DNA of 64,000 bases from Lysobacter sp. (GCA_011526085.1 WYBC01000038.1:186001-250000), one strand, 5' to 3'; counted from the first letter of the stretch, positions 1-10,248 are shown. Translations and numbers: made by a program. Notes: generated by a model not told the origin, from the letters alone.

Positions 1-2
1 TC

Positions 3-554
3 CAGCGCTACGCCAACCGGCCGGACCTCACCGTCTACGACAACGTCGCGTTTCCGTTCCGGTTGAAACTGTGGCGCGATCGCGTGCCCGCGGCACAGCG
101 CCACGACCTCGTGATGCACATGCTCGAAGCGGTGGGCCTGTCCGACAAGGCCAAGCTGCGCCCGAGCCAGTTGTCCGGCGGCCAGAACCAGCGCATCGCG
201 CTGGCGCGCGCGCTGATGCTCAAACCGCGGATCCTGCTGATGGACGAACCGTTCGGCGCGCTCGACGCGCAGACCCGCGAGGAAATGCAGAAACTGCTGG
301 TCAAGCTCTATCGCGAGTATCCCTGCCTGATCGTGTTCGTCACCCACGACGTGACCGAGGCGCTGTTGCTGGGCGATCGCGTCGTGGTGCTGTCGACCCA
401 GCCGGCGCGGATCGCCGACGATTTCGAGATCGCCACGCCCAAGCCGCGCGATACCGGCTGGCTGCGCATGCCCGAGGCGGTGGCGCTGGAGCAGCGCATC
501 CTCAGCCGCCTGCATCAGGCATCGGGCAAGGGCAACGTGCGGGTGACCGTCTAA
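3..554 (+). CDS. ABC transporter ATP-binding protein, 5' truncated by the window
   Basis: This is the C-terminal part of an ABC ATPase that powers an inner-membrane importer or exporter. The frame is open from base 3, so the Walker A region and start lie upstream. Visible motifs are the signature LSGGQ (about 171-185), Walker B in ILLMDEPFGALD (about 231-266) and the switch histidine in VTHDVTEA (about 343). The LMDEPFGALDAQTR segment is typical of the nitrate/sulfonate/taurine (SsuB/TauB) subfamily, so a substrate-binding protein and permease probably lie upstream. Only 3 bp separate it from the next gene, which suggests one transcript with the PspA genes. The substrate cannot be told from this fragment. 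Confidence 0.93.
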   Translation, partial: QRYANRPDLTVYDNVAFPFRLKLWRDRVPAAQRHDLVMHMLEAVGLSDKAKLRPSQLSGGQNQRIALARALMLKPRILLMDEPFGALDAQTREEMQKLLVKLYREYPCLIVFVTHDVTEALLLGDRVVVLSTQPARIADDFEIATPKPRDTGWLRMPEAVALEQRILSRLHQASGKGNVRVTV

Positions 555-557
555 GGC

Positions 558-1442
558 ATGAAACAGCCGCCGAAACCCGTCAGCTATCTGCGCGCCTGGC
601 TCACCAGCCAGAGCAACGTGATGACGTTGCTCGGCGGCGGCCTCGCCGCCGCGGTGGCGTCGATCCCGGCCGGCGGCGCCGGCGCGCTGGGCGCGCTGGT
701 GGTGTTGGGCGCGGTGCAGACGCTGCTGGCGCTGGTGATCCCCGATCTGCCCTCGTTCCGCAGCAAGGTCGAACGCCAGACCCGGCGCGCGGCCATCGAC
801 CAGCGCCGCGCGCAGCTGCAGCAGGAGATCTTCTCACTGCACGGCGGCATGGAGCGGGTGATGGGCATGGCGATGTGGCAGAAATACCGCGCCATCGTCG
901 AACGCGCCGAAGTGCTGTACCGGATCGCCGGCGAGGCCCAGAGCCAGCTGTCCTACGACGACGCCGAACGCGTCGACAAGGCCTCGGTCGACTATCTCGC
1001 GATGTGGCTGGCCCAGGTGACCATCCAGGAGCGCCTGCGCAGCGGCGAAGAAGCCACCCTCGATCGCCGCCTGCGCGAGGCCGAGCGCTCGCTCGGCGAG
1101 GTCGACGAGAACGACCCGCGCTATCGTCACCTGAAGATGGCGTACGACGACTATCTCGCGATCAAGCTCCGCCACGACAAGCTGGTCGCCCGGCGCATGT
1201 CGATCGAGGCCGCGCTGGTCTCGCTGCCCGACCAGGTCGAGGAGATCTACCAGATGGTCGTCGCGAGCCCGTATTCCAGCGTGCTCGGCTCGAAGCTCGG
1301 CGAATCGCTGTCGCGGCTGCAGCTGGAAGAAGACATCGAACTGGATCTCTCGCAGAACGATCTCGACAGCGACTATTTCAAGACCGGCGCCGCGGGCGCC
1401 CAGGCACGGGCCGCACGACAGGGCGCGCGCACCGCGAAATGA
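558..1442 (+). CDS. Unknown membrane-anchored helical protein upstream of PspA
   Basis: No family was recognised for this 294-residue protein. Two hydrophobic, Gly/Ala-rich segments (about residues 22-38 and 42-64) look like a membrane hairpin. The rest is charged and predicted mostly helical, with heptad-like stretches that could form coiled coil. The C-terminus is acidic and then turns Ala/Arg-rich. It begins 3 bp after the ABC ATPase stop and is followed after 54 bp by pspA, so it is likely co-transcribed. By position it may be a membrane partner of PspA; that is inference only. Confidence 0.8.
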   Translation: MKQPPKPVSYLRAWLTSQSNVMTLLGGGLAAAVASIPAGGAGALGALVVLGAVQTLLALVIPDLPSFRSKVERQTRRAAIDQRRAQLQQEIFSLHGGMERVMGMAMWQKYRAIVERAEVLYRIAGEAQSQLSYDDAERVDKASVDYLAMWLAQVTIQERLRSGEEATLDRRLREAERSLGEVDENDPRYRHLKMAYDDYLAIKLRHDKLVARRMSIEAALVSLPDQVEEIYQMVVASPYSSVLGSKLGESLSRLQLEEDIELDLSQNDLDSDYFKTGAAGAQARAARQGARTAK

Positions 1443-1496
1443 TTTCCTACACCGTGATTTCCTTTACCCGCACATAAGCTGCCCCAGGAGAACCGC

Positions 1497-2195
1497 ATGA
1501 ACATCTTCAGCCGACTGGCCAACCTCGTCCGCGGCTTCCTCTCGCTCTTCGTGACCGGGCTGGAACAGCAGCATCCGGAGATCGCGTACGAGAACGCGAT
1601 CAACACGATGATCGAGAAGTACAACAAGCTCAAGAACGCCACCGCCGGCCTCATCCGCCTGCGCGAGGACGCCGCCGACCGCCTGCAGAAGGCGCAGGCG
1701 CAGCAGAAGGAACTGGGCGCGATGCTCGAACAGGCGATGGCGACCGACCAGGACGATCTCGCGGTCGAACTGATCGAACGCAAGGAAGCCGTCGAGGCCG
1801 AAATCGCGGCGATGGAAGCCGAACTGCAGGGCGCCGAGAAGGACGTCGATACCGCCAAGACCGCGCTGACCGAGGTCAAGGGCGAGATCGCCAAGCTCAA
1901 GGCCGAGAAGGACCGCATGCTGGCGAAGATGCAGAGCGCGCAGGCGCGCGTGCGCATCCAGGACCAGCTCGAAGGCCTGTCGGTCGATGCCGAACTGCGC
2001 GCGCTCGAGAACGTGCGCACCGGCATCAAGGACACCATCGCCAAGGCCAAGCTCGGCGAGGAACTGCGCGAATCCGATCTCGACACGCGCCTGAAGTCGC
2101 TGAAGGCCGGCAGCAGCAAGGCCACCGCCCGCGCCAAGCTCGAAGCGATGAAGAAGGAACGCGCGGGCGCGGCCGACGCCAACCGCACGATCTGA
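1497..2195 (+). CDS. pspA: PspA/IM30 family membrane-stress protein
   Basis: PspA/IM30 proteins are ESCRT-III-like peripheral membrane proteins that bind and stabilise stressed inner membranes. The 232-residue length is normal. It starts with an amphipathic helix ([18 protein letters not shown]), then runs as long charged helices (about 30-190) with the Lys/Glu/Ala-rich coiled coil of the family. The start is supported by AGGAG about 7 bp upstream. An AAA+ ATPase gene follows. In enterobacteria PspA partners PspF, whereas other phyla pair PspA with different AAA+ proteins, which fits here. No pspB, pspC or sigma54-type pspF gene is in the window. Confidence 0.9.
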   Translation: MNIFSRLANLVRGFLSLFVTGLEQQHPEIAYENAINTMIEKYNKLKNATAGLIRLREDAADRLQKAQAQQKELGAMLEQAMATDQDDLAVELIERKEAVEAEIAAMEAELQGAEKDVDTAKTALTEVKGEIAKLKAEKDRMLAKMQSAQARVRIQDQLEGLSVDAELRALENVRTGIKDTIAKAKLGEELRESDLDTRLKSLKAGSSKATARAKLEAMKKERAGAADANRTI

Positions 2196-2206
2196 TGCCA
2201 TCCCGT

Positions 2207-2294
2207 TGTCATCCCGAGCGCAGCGAGGGACCTGCGTCGTCTTGAACGGCACCAGCAGGTCCCTCCGCGGGCTGCGCCCGCGTTCGGGATGACA
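2207..2294. repeat. Inverted-repeat hairpin related to the GIY-YIG element ends
   Basis: The left arm begins TGTCATCCCGAGCGCAGCGA and runs to about 2235. The right arm (about 2255-2294) begins GCAGGTCCCT and ends GTTCGGGATGACA. The arms can pair around a spacer of about 20 bases. Both arms match the terminal repeats of the GIY-YIG unit at 46841-47251 (shared GTCATCCCGA, GCGCAGC, GAGGGA-CTGC). It therefore looks like a short internally deleted copy. It lies between pspA and the AAA+ gene, where the RNA hairpin could affect expression of the downstream gene. Confidence 0.75.
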
Positions 2295-2321
2295 GGACCT
2301 CGCTTGATCCACGGACACACC

Positions 2322-4145
2322 ATGACCACCCTCAACGGCGTCACCTCCAACAGCGGCGCCCTCCCGCCCTGGGCCGACGAACTCAAGCGCCGCTATCTCG
2401 CCGGCGAGGCCGGCGTGTTCCTGGTGCACGGCAACGTCCACGACGGCGTGCCGCACGAAGGCCGGCTGCAGCCGTTCGTCGACTACGTCCACGACGTGGT
2501 GCTCGCGGCCAAGCCGCAGCGGTTCGAGCTGGCGCTGCGCCACGCCGGGCTGAAGCGCCGCGGCGAGACCACCAAGCCGATCGAACACGGCGAATCGCTG
2601 CTGGAGGACATGGCGAAGCTGGAACTGCGCATGCGCACCGGCGACGGCATCGCCCTGGTGCTGCCGCATGCCGGCGACCTGGTGCCGAACGCGGAAACCA
2701 CCTTCCTCAGCACCGACGAACGCGGCCTGTTGGAAATTCTCCACGACTGGTCGCTCAGCGGCCTGCTGCTGCAGCGCAATCACATCGTGGTGCTGCTGTG
2801 CGCGTCGCTGTCGGAACTGCACCCCTCGCTCAACACCAATCCGCGCATCTGCGCGATCGAAGTGCCGTTGCCGGACGAGGCCGCGCGCGCGCAGCTGGTC
2901 GCGCAGTCCGCGCCGCACATGCCGGCCGCGCAGCAGGCGCTGGTCGCGAAGCACACCGCCGGCCTGCGCCTGCTCGAGATCGACAGCATCGTCGCCGAGC
3001 GGCCCGCCGCCGGCCTGCCCGAGGAAGAACGCAAGGCGCTCGCGCTGCTGTTGCTCGGCGACGCGCCCGACGCCCAGCAGCGCGCCGAGATGTATGCCGG
3101 CGTCACCGCGGGCAAGACCCGCGAGGAAATCGCGTTCATGATCCTCGGCCACGCCGCGCCGAAACCGGACGACGATCCGCTCGACGCGATGCTCGCGATC
3201 ATCGGCGACAGAAAACGCGAGATCATCCAGCGCTCCTGCGGCGATCTCATCGAATTCCTCGATCCGTCGTACGGCCTCGACGCGGTCGGCGGCTACGACC
3301 AGATCAAGGCCGAGCTGATGAAGATCGCGGCCACGATCAAGACCGGCGAACGCAGGCTCGCGCCGATGGGCCTGCTCGCGGTCGGTCCGATGGGCGTGGG
3401 CAAGACCTTCGTGATCAAGGCTTTCCTGAAGGAAGCCGGCCTGCCCGGCGTGGTGCTGAAGAATTTCCGTTCGAAGTGGGTGGGTTCGACCGAATCCAAC
3501 CTCGAACGCGTGCTCAAGATCATCCGCGCGATGAGCCCGATCGCGCTGGTCATCGACGAAGGCGACCGCAGCTTCGGCAACGGCGAGGGCGGCGAGACCG
3601 ACGGCGGCACCTCGTCGCGGGTCATCGCCCGGATCAAGGACTTCATGTCCGACACCGACAACCGCGGACACGTGCTGACGATCCTGATGACCAACCGCCC
3701 CGACAAGCTCGATGTCGACATCAAGCGTCCGGGTCGTCTCGATCGCAAGATCCCGTTCTTCTACGCCGACACCGGCGCCGACCGCCTGCGCATCGTGCGC
3801 GCGATCCTGTCGCGCAACGGCGCCGCATTGCCCGACGAGGCCGCGGCCGCGCTGGCCGATGCGCTCGACGGGCTCGACGGATATTCCAACGCCGATCTCG
3901 AAGCGATCGCGCTGCTCGCGCTCGATCTCGCGCGCGAGGCCGGCGGCGCGCTCGGCGCCGCGGAACTGCAGCAGGCCATCGCCGATTTCATTCCGCCGCA
4001 GCACACCGACACCATCCAGTTGATGGAACTGCTGGCGGTGCAGGAATCCTCGCGCCGCAGCCTGCTGCCCGAGCGTTTCGCGAAGCTCGCGCCGGCGGAG
4101 GTGTCGGAGCTGATCGCGGAGTTGAAGCGGCGCGTGCGCGCCTAG
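2322..4145 (+). CDS. AAA+ ATPase partner of PspA, two-domain
   Basis: The C-terminal half is a classical AAA+ module of the FtsH/Cdc48 type. It has Walker A GPMGVGKT with Lys361, Walker B VIDEGD, a TNRPDKLD sensor-1 segment and the second-region arginine motif RPGRLDRK. The N-terminal half (about 1-310) looks like a degenerate second ATPase domain without a clear P-loop. There is no metalloprotease motif, so it is a remodelling ATPase, not FtsH. Residue numbers count from ATG 2322. An in-frame ATG at 2289 lies inside the upstream repeat and is less likely. It may remodel PspA assemblies at the membrane; this is inferred from gene order. Confidence 0.85.
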   Translation: MTTLNGVTSNSGALPPWADELKRRYLAGEAGVFLVHGNVHDGVPHEGRLQPFVDYVHDVVLAAKPQRFELALRHAGLKRRGETTKPIEHGESLLEDMAKLELRMRTGDGIALVLPHAGDLVPNAETTFLSTDERGLLEILHDWSLSGLLLQRNHIVVLLCASLSELHPSLNTNPRICAIEVPLPDEAARAQLVAQSAPHMPAAQQALVAKHTAGLRLLEIDSIVAERPAAGLPEEERKALALLLLGDAPDAQQRAEMYAGVTAGKTREEIAFMILGHAAPKPDDDPLDAMLAIIGDRKREIIQRSCGDLIEFLDPSYGLDAVGGYDQIKAELMKIAATIKTGERRLAPMGLLAVGPMGVGKTFVIKAFLKEAGLPGVVLKNFRSKWVGSTESNLERVLKIIRAMSPIALVIDEGDRSFGNGEGGETDGGTSSRVIARIKDFMSDTDNRGHVLTILMTNRPDKLDVDIKRPGRLDRKIPFFYADTGADRLRIVRAILSRNGAALPDEAAAALADALDGLDGYSNADLEAIALLALDLAREAGGALGAAELQQAIADFIPPQHTDTIQLMELLAVQESSRRSLLPERFAKLAPAEVSELIAELKRRVRA

Positions 4146-4159
4146 GTGTTCGGTGAACC

Positions 4160-4226
4160 GGTAGAGCGGGCTTCAGCCCGCTGTGGCCTCTCCGGAAAAG
4201 CGTAGCGGGCTGAAGCCCGCTCTACC
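4160..4226. terminator. Inverted repeat between convergent genes, likely bidirectional terminator
   Basis: GGTAGAGCGGGCTTCAGCCC at 4160 is repeated as its reverse complement ending at 4226, around a spacer of about 21 bases. It sits between the convergent AAA+ and thiolase genes, the right place for a shared transcription stop, although U-tracts are poor. Each arm is itself palindromic (GGGCTTCAGCCC). Related copies occur at 20398, 38561 and 49301, so it belongs to a REP-like intergenic repeat family. Confidence 0.65.
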
Positions 4227-4245
4227 GAGGGCGGTGTTTCCCCGT

Positions 4246-5424
4246 TTACACCACCTCGAACAACCCGGCCGCGCCCTGGCCACCGCCGATGCACATCGTC
4301 ACCACGACGAACTTCGCGCCGCGCCGCCGGCCTTCGATCAGCGCGTGGCCGACCAGGCGCGCGCCCGACACGCCGTAGGGGTGGCCGAGCGCGATCGCGC
4401 CGCCGTTGACGTTCAACCGATCCATCGGAATGCCGAGCGTGTCCGCGCAGTACAGCACCTGCACCGCGAACGCTTCGTTGAGTTCCCACAGGCCGATGTC
4501 GTCGACCGTGAGGCCGGCACGCTTCAACAGTTTCGGTACCGCGAACACCGGGCCGATGCCCATTTCGTCGGGCTCGCAGCCGGCGACCGCGAAGCCGCGG
4601 AAGATGCCGAGCGGTTGCAGGCCGCGCTGTTCGGCCAGCGTGGCGCTCATCACCACCGCCGCCGAACTGCCGTCGGAGAACTGACTCGCGTTGCCTGCGG
4701 TGATCACGCCGCCCGGCGTCGCCGGGCGGATGCCGCGCACCGCCTCCAGCGTGGTGTCGGCGCGGATGCCTTCGTCGGCGGAGACCGTGACTTCGCGGCT
4801 CAGCAACTGGCCGGTGGCCTTGTCGGCGATGCCGGCGGTGACGGTGATCGGCACGATCTCGTCGTTGAACCGGCCGCCGGCCTGCGCCGCCGCGGCGGCG
4901 AGCTGGCTGCGCACGCCGTATTCGTCCTGGCGTTCCTTGTCGATGCCGTAGCGCTGCGCCACGAGTTCCGCGGTCTGCAGCATGCTCCAGTAGATCGCCG
5001 GTTTCTGCGCGACCAGCCACGGGTCGGCGAGCATGGTCTGGTTCATCACGCCCTGCACGCAGGAAATGTTTTCCACGCCGCCGGCGACGAAGATCTCGCC
5101 TTCGCCGGCGATGATGCGCTGCGCCGCGGTCGCGATGGTCTGCAGGCCGCTGGAGCAGAAGCGGTTGATGGTCATGCCCGGCACGCTCACCGGGCAGCCG
5201 GCGCGCAGCGCGATCTGGCGCGCGATGTTGGCGCCGGTGGCGCCCTCGGGCGTGGCGCAGCCCATCAGCACGTCCTCGACTTCGCCCGGATCGATGCCGG
5301 CGCGCGCGATCGCGTGCTGCACGCTGTGCGCGCCGAGCGTGGCGCCGTGGGTCATGTTGAAGGCGCTCTTCCAGCTCTTGGCCAGGGCGGTGCGCGCGGT
5401 GGAGACGACGACGGCGTCGGTCAT
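4246..5424 (-). CDS. Acetyl-CoA C-acyltransferase (thiolase)
   Basis: Thiolases cleave 3-ketoacyl-CoA with CoA in the last step of beta-oxidation, or run in reverse to condense acetyl-CoA. The protein is 392 residues from ATG 5424, the usual length. The nucleophile Cys90 lies in NRFCSSG, a [10 protein letters not shown] histidine motif follows, and the C-terminal [13 protein letters not shown] carries the second catalytic cysteine. An in-frame upstream ATG (5517) would add an Arg-rich tail unlike any thiolase. It is 35 bp downstream of the hydratase/dehydrogenase gene on the same strand, so the two probably share a transcript and pathway. Confidence 0.94.
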   Translation of the reverse strand: MTDAVVVSTARTALAKSWKSAFNMTHGATLGAHSVQHAIARAGIDPGEVEDVLMGCATPEGATGANIARQIALRAGCPVSVPGMTINRFCSSGLQTIATAAQRIIAGEGEIFVAGGVENISCVQGVMNQTMLADPWLVAQKPAIYWSMLQTAELVAQRYGIDKERQDEYGVRSQLAAAAAQAGGRFNDEIVPITVTAGIADKATGQLLSREVTVSADEGIRADTTLEAVRGIRPATPGGVITAGNASQFSDGSSAAVVMSATLAEQRGLQPLGIFRGFAVAGCEPDEMGIGPVFAVPKLLKRAGLTVDDIGLWELNEAFAVQVLYCADTLGIPMDRLNVNGGAIALGHPYGVSGARLVGHALIEGRRRGAKFVVVTMCIGGGQGAAGLFEVV

Positions 5425-5459
5425 GTCGGATTCCCAGGTCGGATTCGATTCGGTGGCGA

Positions 5460-7577
5460 TCAGGTGAAGGTCTTGCCGTCGGCGGCGAGCGCGGCGAGCA
5501 GCGGTGCGGGTTCCCACGCACCGGCCTGGCGGCCGTCGACATCGGCCGCGGCATGGCGGCGCATCGCGCGCACCACGTTGAACAGCCCGACCTCGTCTGC
5601 GTAGCGCATCGGCCCGCCGCGGAACGGCGGGAAGCCGTAGCCGAACAGATACACCATGTCAATGTCGCCGGCCTTGGCGGCGATGCCTTCGTCGAGGATC
5701 TTCGCGCCCTCGTTCACCAGCGCGTAGACCAGGCGCTCGACGATCTCGTCGTCGCCGATCGTCCGCCGCGCGATGCCCGCCGCGGCCGAATGTTCGACGA
5801 TCATCGCGTCGACCACCGCGCTGGGATGCGCCTTGCGGTCGCCGGGCCTGTAGTCGTACCAGCCGGCGCCGGTCTTCTGGCCGAAGCGGCCGAGTTCGCA
5901 CAGCGCGTCCGCGACCTTCGAATAGGTCAGTTCCGGCTGTTCGACGTAGCGGCGCTTGCGGATCGCCCAGCCGATGTCGTTGCCGGCCAGATCGCTCATC
6001 CGGAACGGGCCCATCATGAAGCCGAAGCGTTCGGCGGCGGCGTCGACCTGCGCCGGCAGCGCGCCTTCTTCCAGCAGGAACATCGCCTGGCGGCTGTACT
6101 GCTCGATCATGCGGTTGCCGATGAAGCCGTCGCAGACGCCGGAGACCACCGCGGTCTTGCGGATCTTCTTCGCCACCGCCATCGCGGTCGCCAGCACGTC
6201 CTTCGCGGTGGCCTTGCCGCGCACCACTTCCAGCAGCTTCATCACGTGCGCCGGGCTGAAGAAATGCAGGCCGATCACGTCCTGCGGGCGCGCCGTGAAC
6301 GCCGCGATTTTGTCGAGATCGAGCGTGGACGTGTTCGACGCCAGGATCGCGCCCGGTTTGGCGATCGCATCCAGCCGTTCGAACACCGCCTGCTTCACGC
6401 CGATCTCCTCGAACACCGCTTCGACGATCAGATCGCAGTCGGCGAGGTCGGCGTAGTCCAGCGTCGGCTGCAGCAGCGCCATGCGCTGCGCGAACTTCGT
6501 TTCGCTGAGGCTGCCCTTGCGCACGCTGCCTTCGTAGTTCTTGCGGATGGTGGCGACGCCGCGATCCAGCGCCTCCTGTTTCGTTTCCAGAATGACGACC
6601 GGCAGACCCGCGTTGAGGAAATTCATCGCGATGCCGCCGCCCATCATGCCGGCGCCGATCACGCCGACCTTGCGCACCTCGCGCTGCGGGGTGTCGTCGG
6701 GCACGTCGGCGATCTTCCAGGCCGCGCGTTCGGCGAAGAACGCATGCCGCAGCGCGCGCGATTCCGGCGACATCATCAGCGCGGCGAACGTATCGCGCTC
6801 GAACTTCATGCCGTCGTCGAAACGCTTGCGCGCCGCCGCTTCGACGCAGTCGACGCAGCGCTGCGCCGCGGGATAGTCCTTCGCCATCGCGCCGACGGTG
6901 GTGCGTGCGAACAGGACGAAGGCGTCGAGATTCGGATGCTCCACGCGGCGATCGCGCACGCGCGGATGCGGGCCGGCTTCTTTACCGATCGTTGTCGCGG
7001 CGCGCTCGCGCGCGAACGCCTTCGCCTCCGTCAGCAGATCGCCGTCGACGATGCGGTCGAAGAGGGCCTGGCCCGGAATCGATGCCAATGCATCGCTGGC
7101 GACCGGGTTGCCGGAGACGATCATGTTCATCGCCGGCTCCAGCCCGATCGCGCGCGGCAGGCGCTGGGTGCCACCGGCCCCGGGCACGAGCCCGAGCTTT
7201 ACTTCCGGCAGCGCGATCTGGGTGCCGGGCGCGGCGAGACGGTAATGGCAGCCGAGCGCGAGTTCGAGTCCGCCGCCCATGCACACGCCGTGGATCGCGA
7301 CCACCACCGGCTTGGCGCTGGCTTCGAACGCGGCGATCACCGACAACAGATTCGGTTCCTGCATCGCCTTCGGCGTGCCGAACTCGCGGATGTCGGCGCC
7401 GCCGGTGAAGGATTTGCCGGCGCCCGCGATCACGATCGCGACCACCGCGGGATCGGTCAGCGCGCGGTCGAGGCCGTCGATCAATGCGCGCCGGGTGTCA
7501 TAGCCGAGGCCGTTGACCGGCGGGTTGTCGAGGGTCAGTACCGCGACGTCGGCGTCCACCGCGTATCGGGTCGTCAT
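5460..7577 (-). CDS. Bifunctional enoyl-CoA hydratase/3-hydroxyacyl-CoA dehydrogenase (FadB/FadJ-like)
   Basis: It catalyses the hydration and NAD-dependent oxidation steps of fatty-acid beta-oxidation. The N-terminal crotonase domain (about 1-200) has the oxyanion-hole segments [16 protein letters not shown] and [14 protein letters not shown], followed by [10 protein letters not shown]. The NAD-binding domain starts near residue 290 with [12 protein letters not shown], and helical 3HCDH domains follow. The total of 705 residues matches peroxisomal-type or FadJ-type proteins. The start at 7577 has AGGAG upstream and overlaps the regulator's stop by 4 bp (ATGA), implying translational coupling. 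Confidence 0.94.
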   Translation of the reverse strand: MTTRYAVDADVAVLTLDNPPVNGLGYDTRRALIDGLDRALTDPAVVAIVIAGAGKSFTGGADIREFGTPKAMQEPNLLSVIAAFEASAKPVVVAIHGVCMGGGLELALGCHYRLAAPGTQIALPEVKLGLVPGAGGTQRLPRAIGLEPAMNMIVSGNPVASDALASIPGQALFDRIVDGDLLTEAKAFARERAATTIGKEAGPHPRVRDRRVEHPNLDAFVLFARTTVGAMAKDYPAAQRCVDCVEAAARKRFDDGMKFERDTFAALMMSPESRALRHAFFAERAAWKIADVPDDTPQREVRKVGVIGAGMMGGGIAMNFLNAGLPVVILETKQEALDRGVATIRKNYEGSVRKGSLSETKFAQRMALLQPTLDYADLADCDLIVEAVFEEIGVKQAVFERLDAIAKPGAILASNTSTLDLDKIAAFTARPQDVIGLHFFSPAHVMKLLEVVRGKATAKDVLATAMAVAKKIRKTAVVSGVCDGFIGNRMIEQYSRQAMFLLEEGALPAQVDAAAERFGFMMGPFRMSDLAGNDIGWAIRKRRYVEQPELTYSKVADALCELGRFGQKTGAGWYDYRPGDRKAHPSAVVDAMIVEHSAAAGIARRTIGDDEIVERLVYALVNEGAKILDEGIAAKAGDIDMVYLFGYGFPPFRGGPMRYADEVGLFNVVRAMRRHAAADVDGRQAGAWEPAPLLAALAADGKTFT

Positions 7578-8359
7578 CGTTGGCTCCTGGAAGTCCTGGG
7601 GGTGGCAGGGGAAGAGGTGCGTGCCGTGGTCTTCGGCTTCGCTGCGGTTCCGGGGGTGGTTTTGCCGGCGTTCCTGATGCCCGGCGTGCGGCGCGGCATG
7701 ACCTTGCCGGACAGCAGCAGTTCGATCGCCAGCCCGGCGTCGGCGACATCGACCTGCTGGTCGCTGGTCGCTTCGGCGTAGATGAAGGATTCGCACAGGC
7801 GCACGATCAGATAGGCGAGGGTGTCCACCGCCAGTGGCGGCGACAGCGCGCCACGGTCGGTCTCGAACTGCAGCAGGTCGCGCACGCGTTCGATCGCGCG
7901 CGCCTGCACCGGGCCGAGTTTGGAGGTGAGCAGGCGCACCGCGTATTCGGGATCGCTGCGCACGAAGCGGCGCAGCGGTTCGAACGCGACCAGGGCGCGG
8001 ATCGCGGATTCGCAGATCGCCGCCACCCGCTGCGCGCCGCGGCCGCGCTGGCGGGCGGCGGTGTCCTGCATCAGCTCGTCGCACAGCGACCAGAGGATCT
8101 CGCCCAGCAGCAGGTCGCGGCTGCCGACCCAGCGGAACGCGGTGGCGCGGCCGATGTTCAGCCGCGCCGCCAGCGCGCCGACATCGATGCGTTCCCCGGC
8201 CAGCCAATCGCGCCGCGCCAGCTGGTAGAGGTCCAGCGGCGTGACCCGCGCGGGCGCGCCCTCGCGCAGGGCCTGGGCGAGGCGCGTGGCGTTGTGCGCC
8301 GCAGCATCGGCGGTCGTCCTAGTCTTCGTTCCGGCGGGTGTCTTGGAGGGAGCGGCCAT
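7574..8359 (-). CDS. TetR-family regulator of the beta-oxidation genes
   Basis: This is a predicted DNA-binding regulator of 261 residues. A helix-turn-helix lies near residues 55-85 (VGALAARLNIGRATAFRWVG), with a helical ligand domain after it. The turn resembles the QsdR-type subgroup of TetR proteins. The C-terminal 40 residues are a basic Pro/Ala/Thr-rich tail. ATG 8359 is preferred over 8422 because the latter lies inside the palindrome at 8396-8422. The gene is coupled to the hydratase/dehydrogenase gene by an ATGA overlap and is divergent from the acyl-CoA dehydrogenase. Acyl-CoA control of both directions is likely but unproven. Confidence 0.85.
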   Translation of the reverse strand: MAAPSKTPAGTKTRTTADAAAHNATRLAQALREGAPARVTPLDLYQLARRDWLAGERIDVGALAARLNIGRATAFRWVGSRDLLLGEILWSLCDELMQDTAARQRGRGAQRVAAICESAIRALVAFEPLRRFVRSDPEYAVRLLTSKLGPVQARAIERVRDLLQFETDRGALSPPLAVDTLAYLIVRLCESFIYAEATSDQQVDVADAGLAIELLLSGKVMPRRTPGIRNAGKTTPGTAAKPKTTARTSSPATPRTSRSQR

Positions 8360-8395
8360 GGCCGGAGTGTAGACATTTCGGAGATTTGACGCCAG

Positions 8396-8422
8396 ATGAG
8401 TCGAGATGCTCAAATGACTCAT
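8396..8422. promoter_or_regulatory. Palindromic operator candidate in the divergent beta-oxidation promoter
   Basis: ATGAGTC (8396-8402) and GACTCAT (8416-8422) form a perfect 7-bp inverted repeat with a 13-base spacer. It lies between the TetR-type regulator and the acyl-CoA dehydrogenase gene. The size and place fit the binding site of the adjacent regulator. Confidence 0.6.
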
Positions 8423-8445
8423 TCGCCCAAGGACCCGCCGCGCAC

Positions 8446-10248
8446 ATGAACCCGAGCCCGCTGACCAACCGCCGCAACCTCGATTTCATGCTGTACGAAG
8501 TGCTGGGCGTCGACCGCCTCTGCGCCTACCCGCGCTTCGCGGATCACAGCCGCGACACCTTCGGCGCGGCGCTGGACCTCGCGCACCAGATCGCGCTGGA
8601 GAAATTCCTGCCGCACAACCGCAAGTCCGACCTCCACGAGCCGCAGATGGTCGACGGCAAGGTCGAGCTGATCCCCGAGATCGGCGAAGCCGTGCAGGCC
8701 TACAACGACGCCGGCTTCGCCGCGGCGCTCGCGGACTACGAAGCCGGCGGCATGCAGTTGCCGTTCGTGGTCGCGCAGGCCTGCGATTCGATGTTCTCGG
8801 CCGCGAATCCGGGCACGATCGCCTATCCCGCGCTGGCGCGCGGCGCTTCGAACCTGCTCGCCGAATACGGCACGCCGGACCAGAAACGGCGGTACATGCA
8901 GCCGATCATCGAAGGCCGCTACTTCGGCACGATGTGCCTGTCGGAACCGCACGCGGGCTCGTCGCTGGCCGACATCAGGACCACCGCCGAGCCGCAGGCC
9001 GACGGCAGCTGGCGCCTCACCGGCGCCAAGATGTGGATCTCCGCCGGGGATCACGAACTCGGCGAAAACATCCTCCATCTGGTGCTGGCGAAGATCGTCG
9101 GCGCGCCGGCCGGCGTGCGCGGCATCAGCCTGTTCATCGTGCCGCGCTGGCGCGTCAACGCCGACGGCAGCCGCGGCGAACGCAACGACGTGCGCCTCGC
9201 CGGCCTCAATCACAAGATGGGCCAGCGCGGCAGCGTGAACACCTTCCTGAAATTCGGCGAATCCGGCGATTGTCATGCCGAACTCGTCGGTGAACCGCAC
9301 CACGGCCTCGGCTACATGTTCCACATGATGAACGAGGAGCGCATCGGCGTCGGCATGGGCGCGGTGCTGCAGGGCCTGGCCGGCTATCTCTACTCGCTGC
9401 AGTACGCGCAGGAGCGTCGGCAGGGCCGGCATCCCGACCAGAAGGACCCGACCTCGCCGCCGGTCGCGATCATCGAACACGCCGACGTGCGCCGCATGCT
9501 GCTGCAGCAGAAGGTCTATGTCGAAGGCGCGGAACTGCTCGGCTACTACGCCTCGCTGCTGGTCGACCACGCGCGCGATCCGGACGAATCGGTGCGTCGC
9601 GACAGTCACCTGTTGCTGGAGCTGCTGACGCCGATCGTGAAGGCCTGGGGCTCGGATTATTCGCTCAAGGCGAACGAGCTGGCGATCCAGATTCTCGGCG
9701 GCTACGGGTTCACCCGCGAATACCCGGTGGAACAGAATTACCGCGACAACCGCATCAATCCGATCCACGAAGGCACGAACGGCATCCAGGCGCTCGATCT
9801 GCTCGGCCGCAAGGCGATGATGCAGGATGGCGCCGCGCTGAAACTGCTGATGGCGAAGATCGCGCAGACCTGCATCGAAGCCGGTGCGCACGCGCCGCTG
9901 ATGCCGCTGGCCGACCAGCTCGCCGCCGCCGCGAAGCTCGCCATCGACGCCACCCGCGCCGCCGGCGCGCGCATGGCCGCCGGCGATGTACGCCTCGCGC
10001 TCGCCAACGCCACCCACTACATGACCGCGCTCGGCCATGTCGTCATCGGCTGGCTGTGGCTGCAGCAGGCCGCGATCGCGCAGGCCGCTCTCGCCGACGC
10101 CAGCGGCGACGATCGCGATTTCTACGCCGGCAAACTCCAGGCCTGCCGCTTCTTCTTCGCCACCGAACTGCCGCTGGTCGAACACCATGCCCGCCTCGTC
10201 CGCGATGGCGAGGCGAGCGCGTTCGAAATGCAGGCGGCGTGGTTCTGA
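8446..10248 (+). CDS. Acyl-CoA dehydrogenase, long form with C-terminal extra domain
   Basis: This FAD enzyme catalyses the first oxidation of acyl-CoA in beta-oxidation. The protein has 600 residues, typical of the longer class with an additional C-terminal domain. The FAD/substrate signature CLSEPHAGSSLADI lies near residue 165, and the conserved GGYGFTREYPVEQNYRD and PIHEGTNGIQALDL segments lie near 425-450. The start at 8446 is chosen because upstream in-frame sequence is promoter DNA with the operator palindrome. It is divergent from the regulator/hydratase/thiolase genes, and together they supply all the core steps of the cycle. Confidence 0.94.
   Translation: MNPSPLTNRRNLDFMLYEVLGVDRLCAYPRFADHSRDTFGAALDLAHQIALEKFLPHNRKSDLHEPQMVDGKVELIPEIGEAVQAYNDAGFAAALADYEAGGMQLPFVVAQACDSMFSAANPGTIAYPALARGASNLLAEYGTPDQKRRYMQPIIEGRYFGTMCLSEPHAGSSLADIRTTAEPQADGSWRLTGAKMWISAGDHELGENILHLVLAKIVGAPAGVRGISLFIVPRWRVNADGSRGERNDVRLAGLNHKMGQRGSVNTFLKFGESGDCHAELVGEPHHGLGYMFHMMNEERIGVGMGAVLQGLAGYLYSLQYAQERRQGRHPDQKDPTSPPVAIIEHADVRRMLLQQKVYVEGAELLGYYASLLVDHARDPDESVRRDSHLLLELLTPIVKAWGSDYSLKANELAIQILGGYGFTREYPVEQNYRDNRINPIHEGTNGIQALDLLGRKAMMQDGAALKLLMAKIAQTCIEAGAHAPLMPLADQLAAAAKLAIDATRAAGARMAAGDVRLALANATHYMTALGHVVIGWLWLQQAAIAQAALADASGDDRDFYAGKLQACRFFFATELPLVEHHARLVRDGEASAFEMQAAWF

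Noticed and set aside
1464-4004. 846-residue open frame antisense to pspA and the AAA+ gene
   Set aside because: High GC leaves long open frames opposite real genes; composition is Arg/Gly/His-rich without motifs, and the other strand has clear families.
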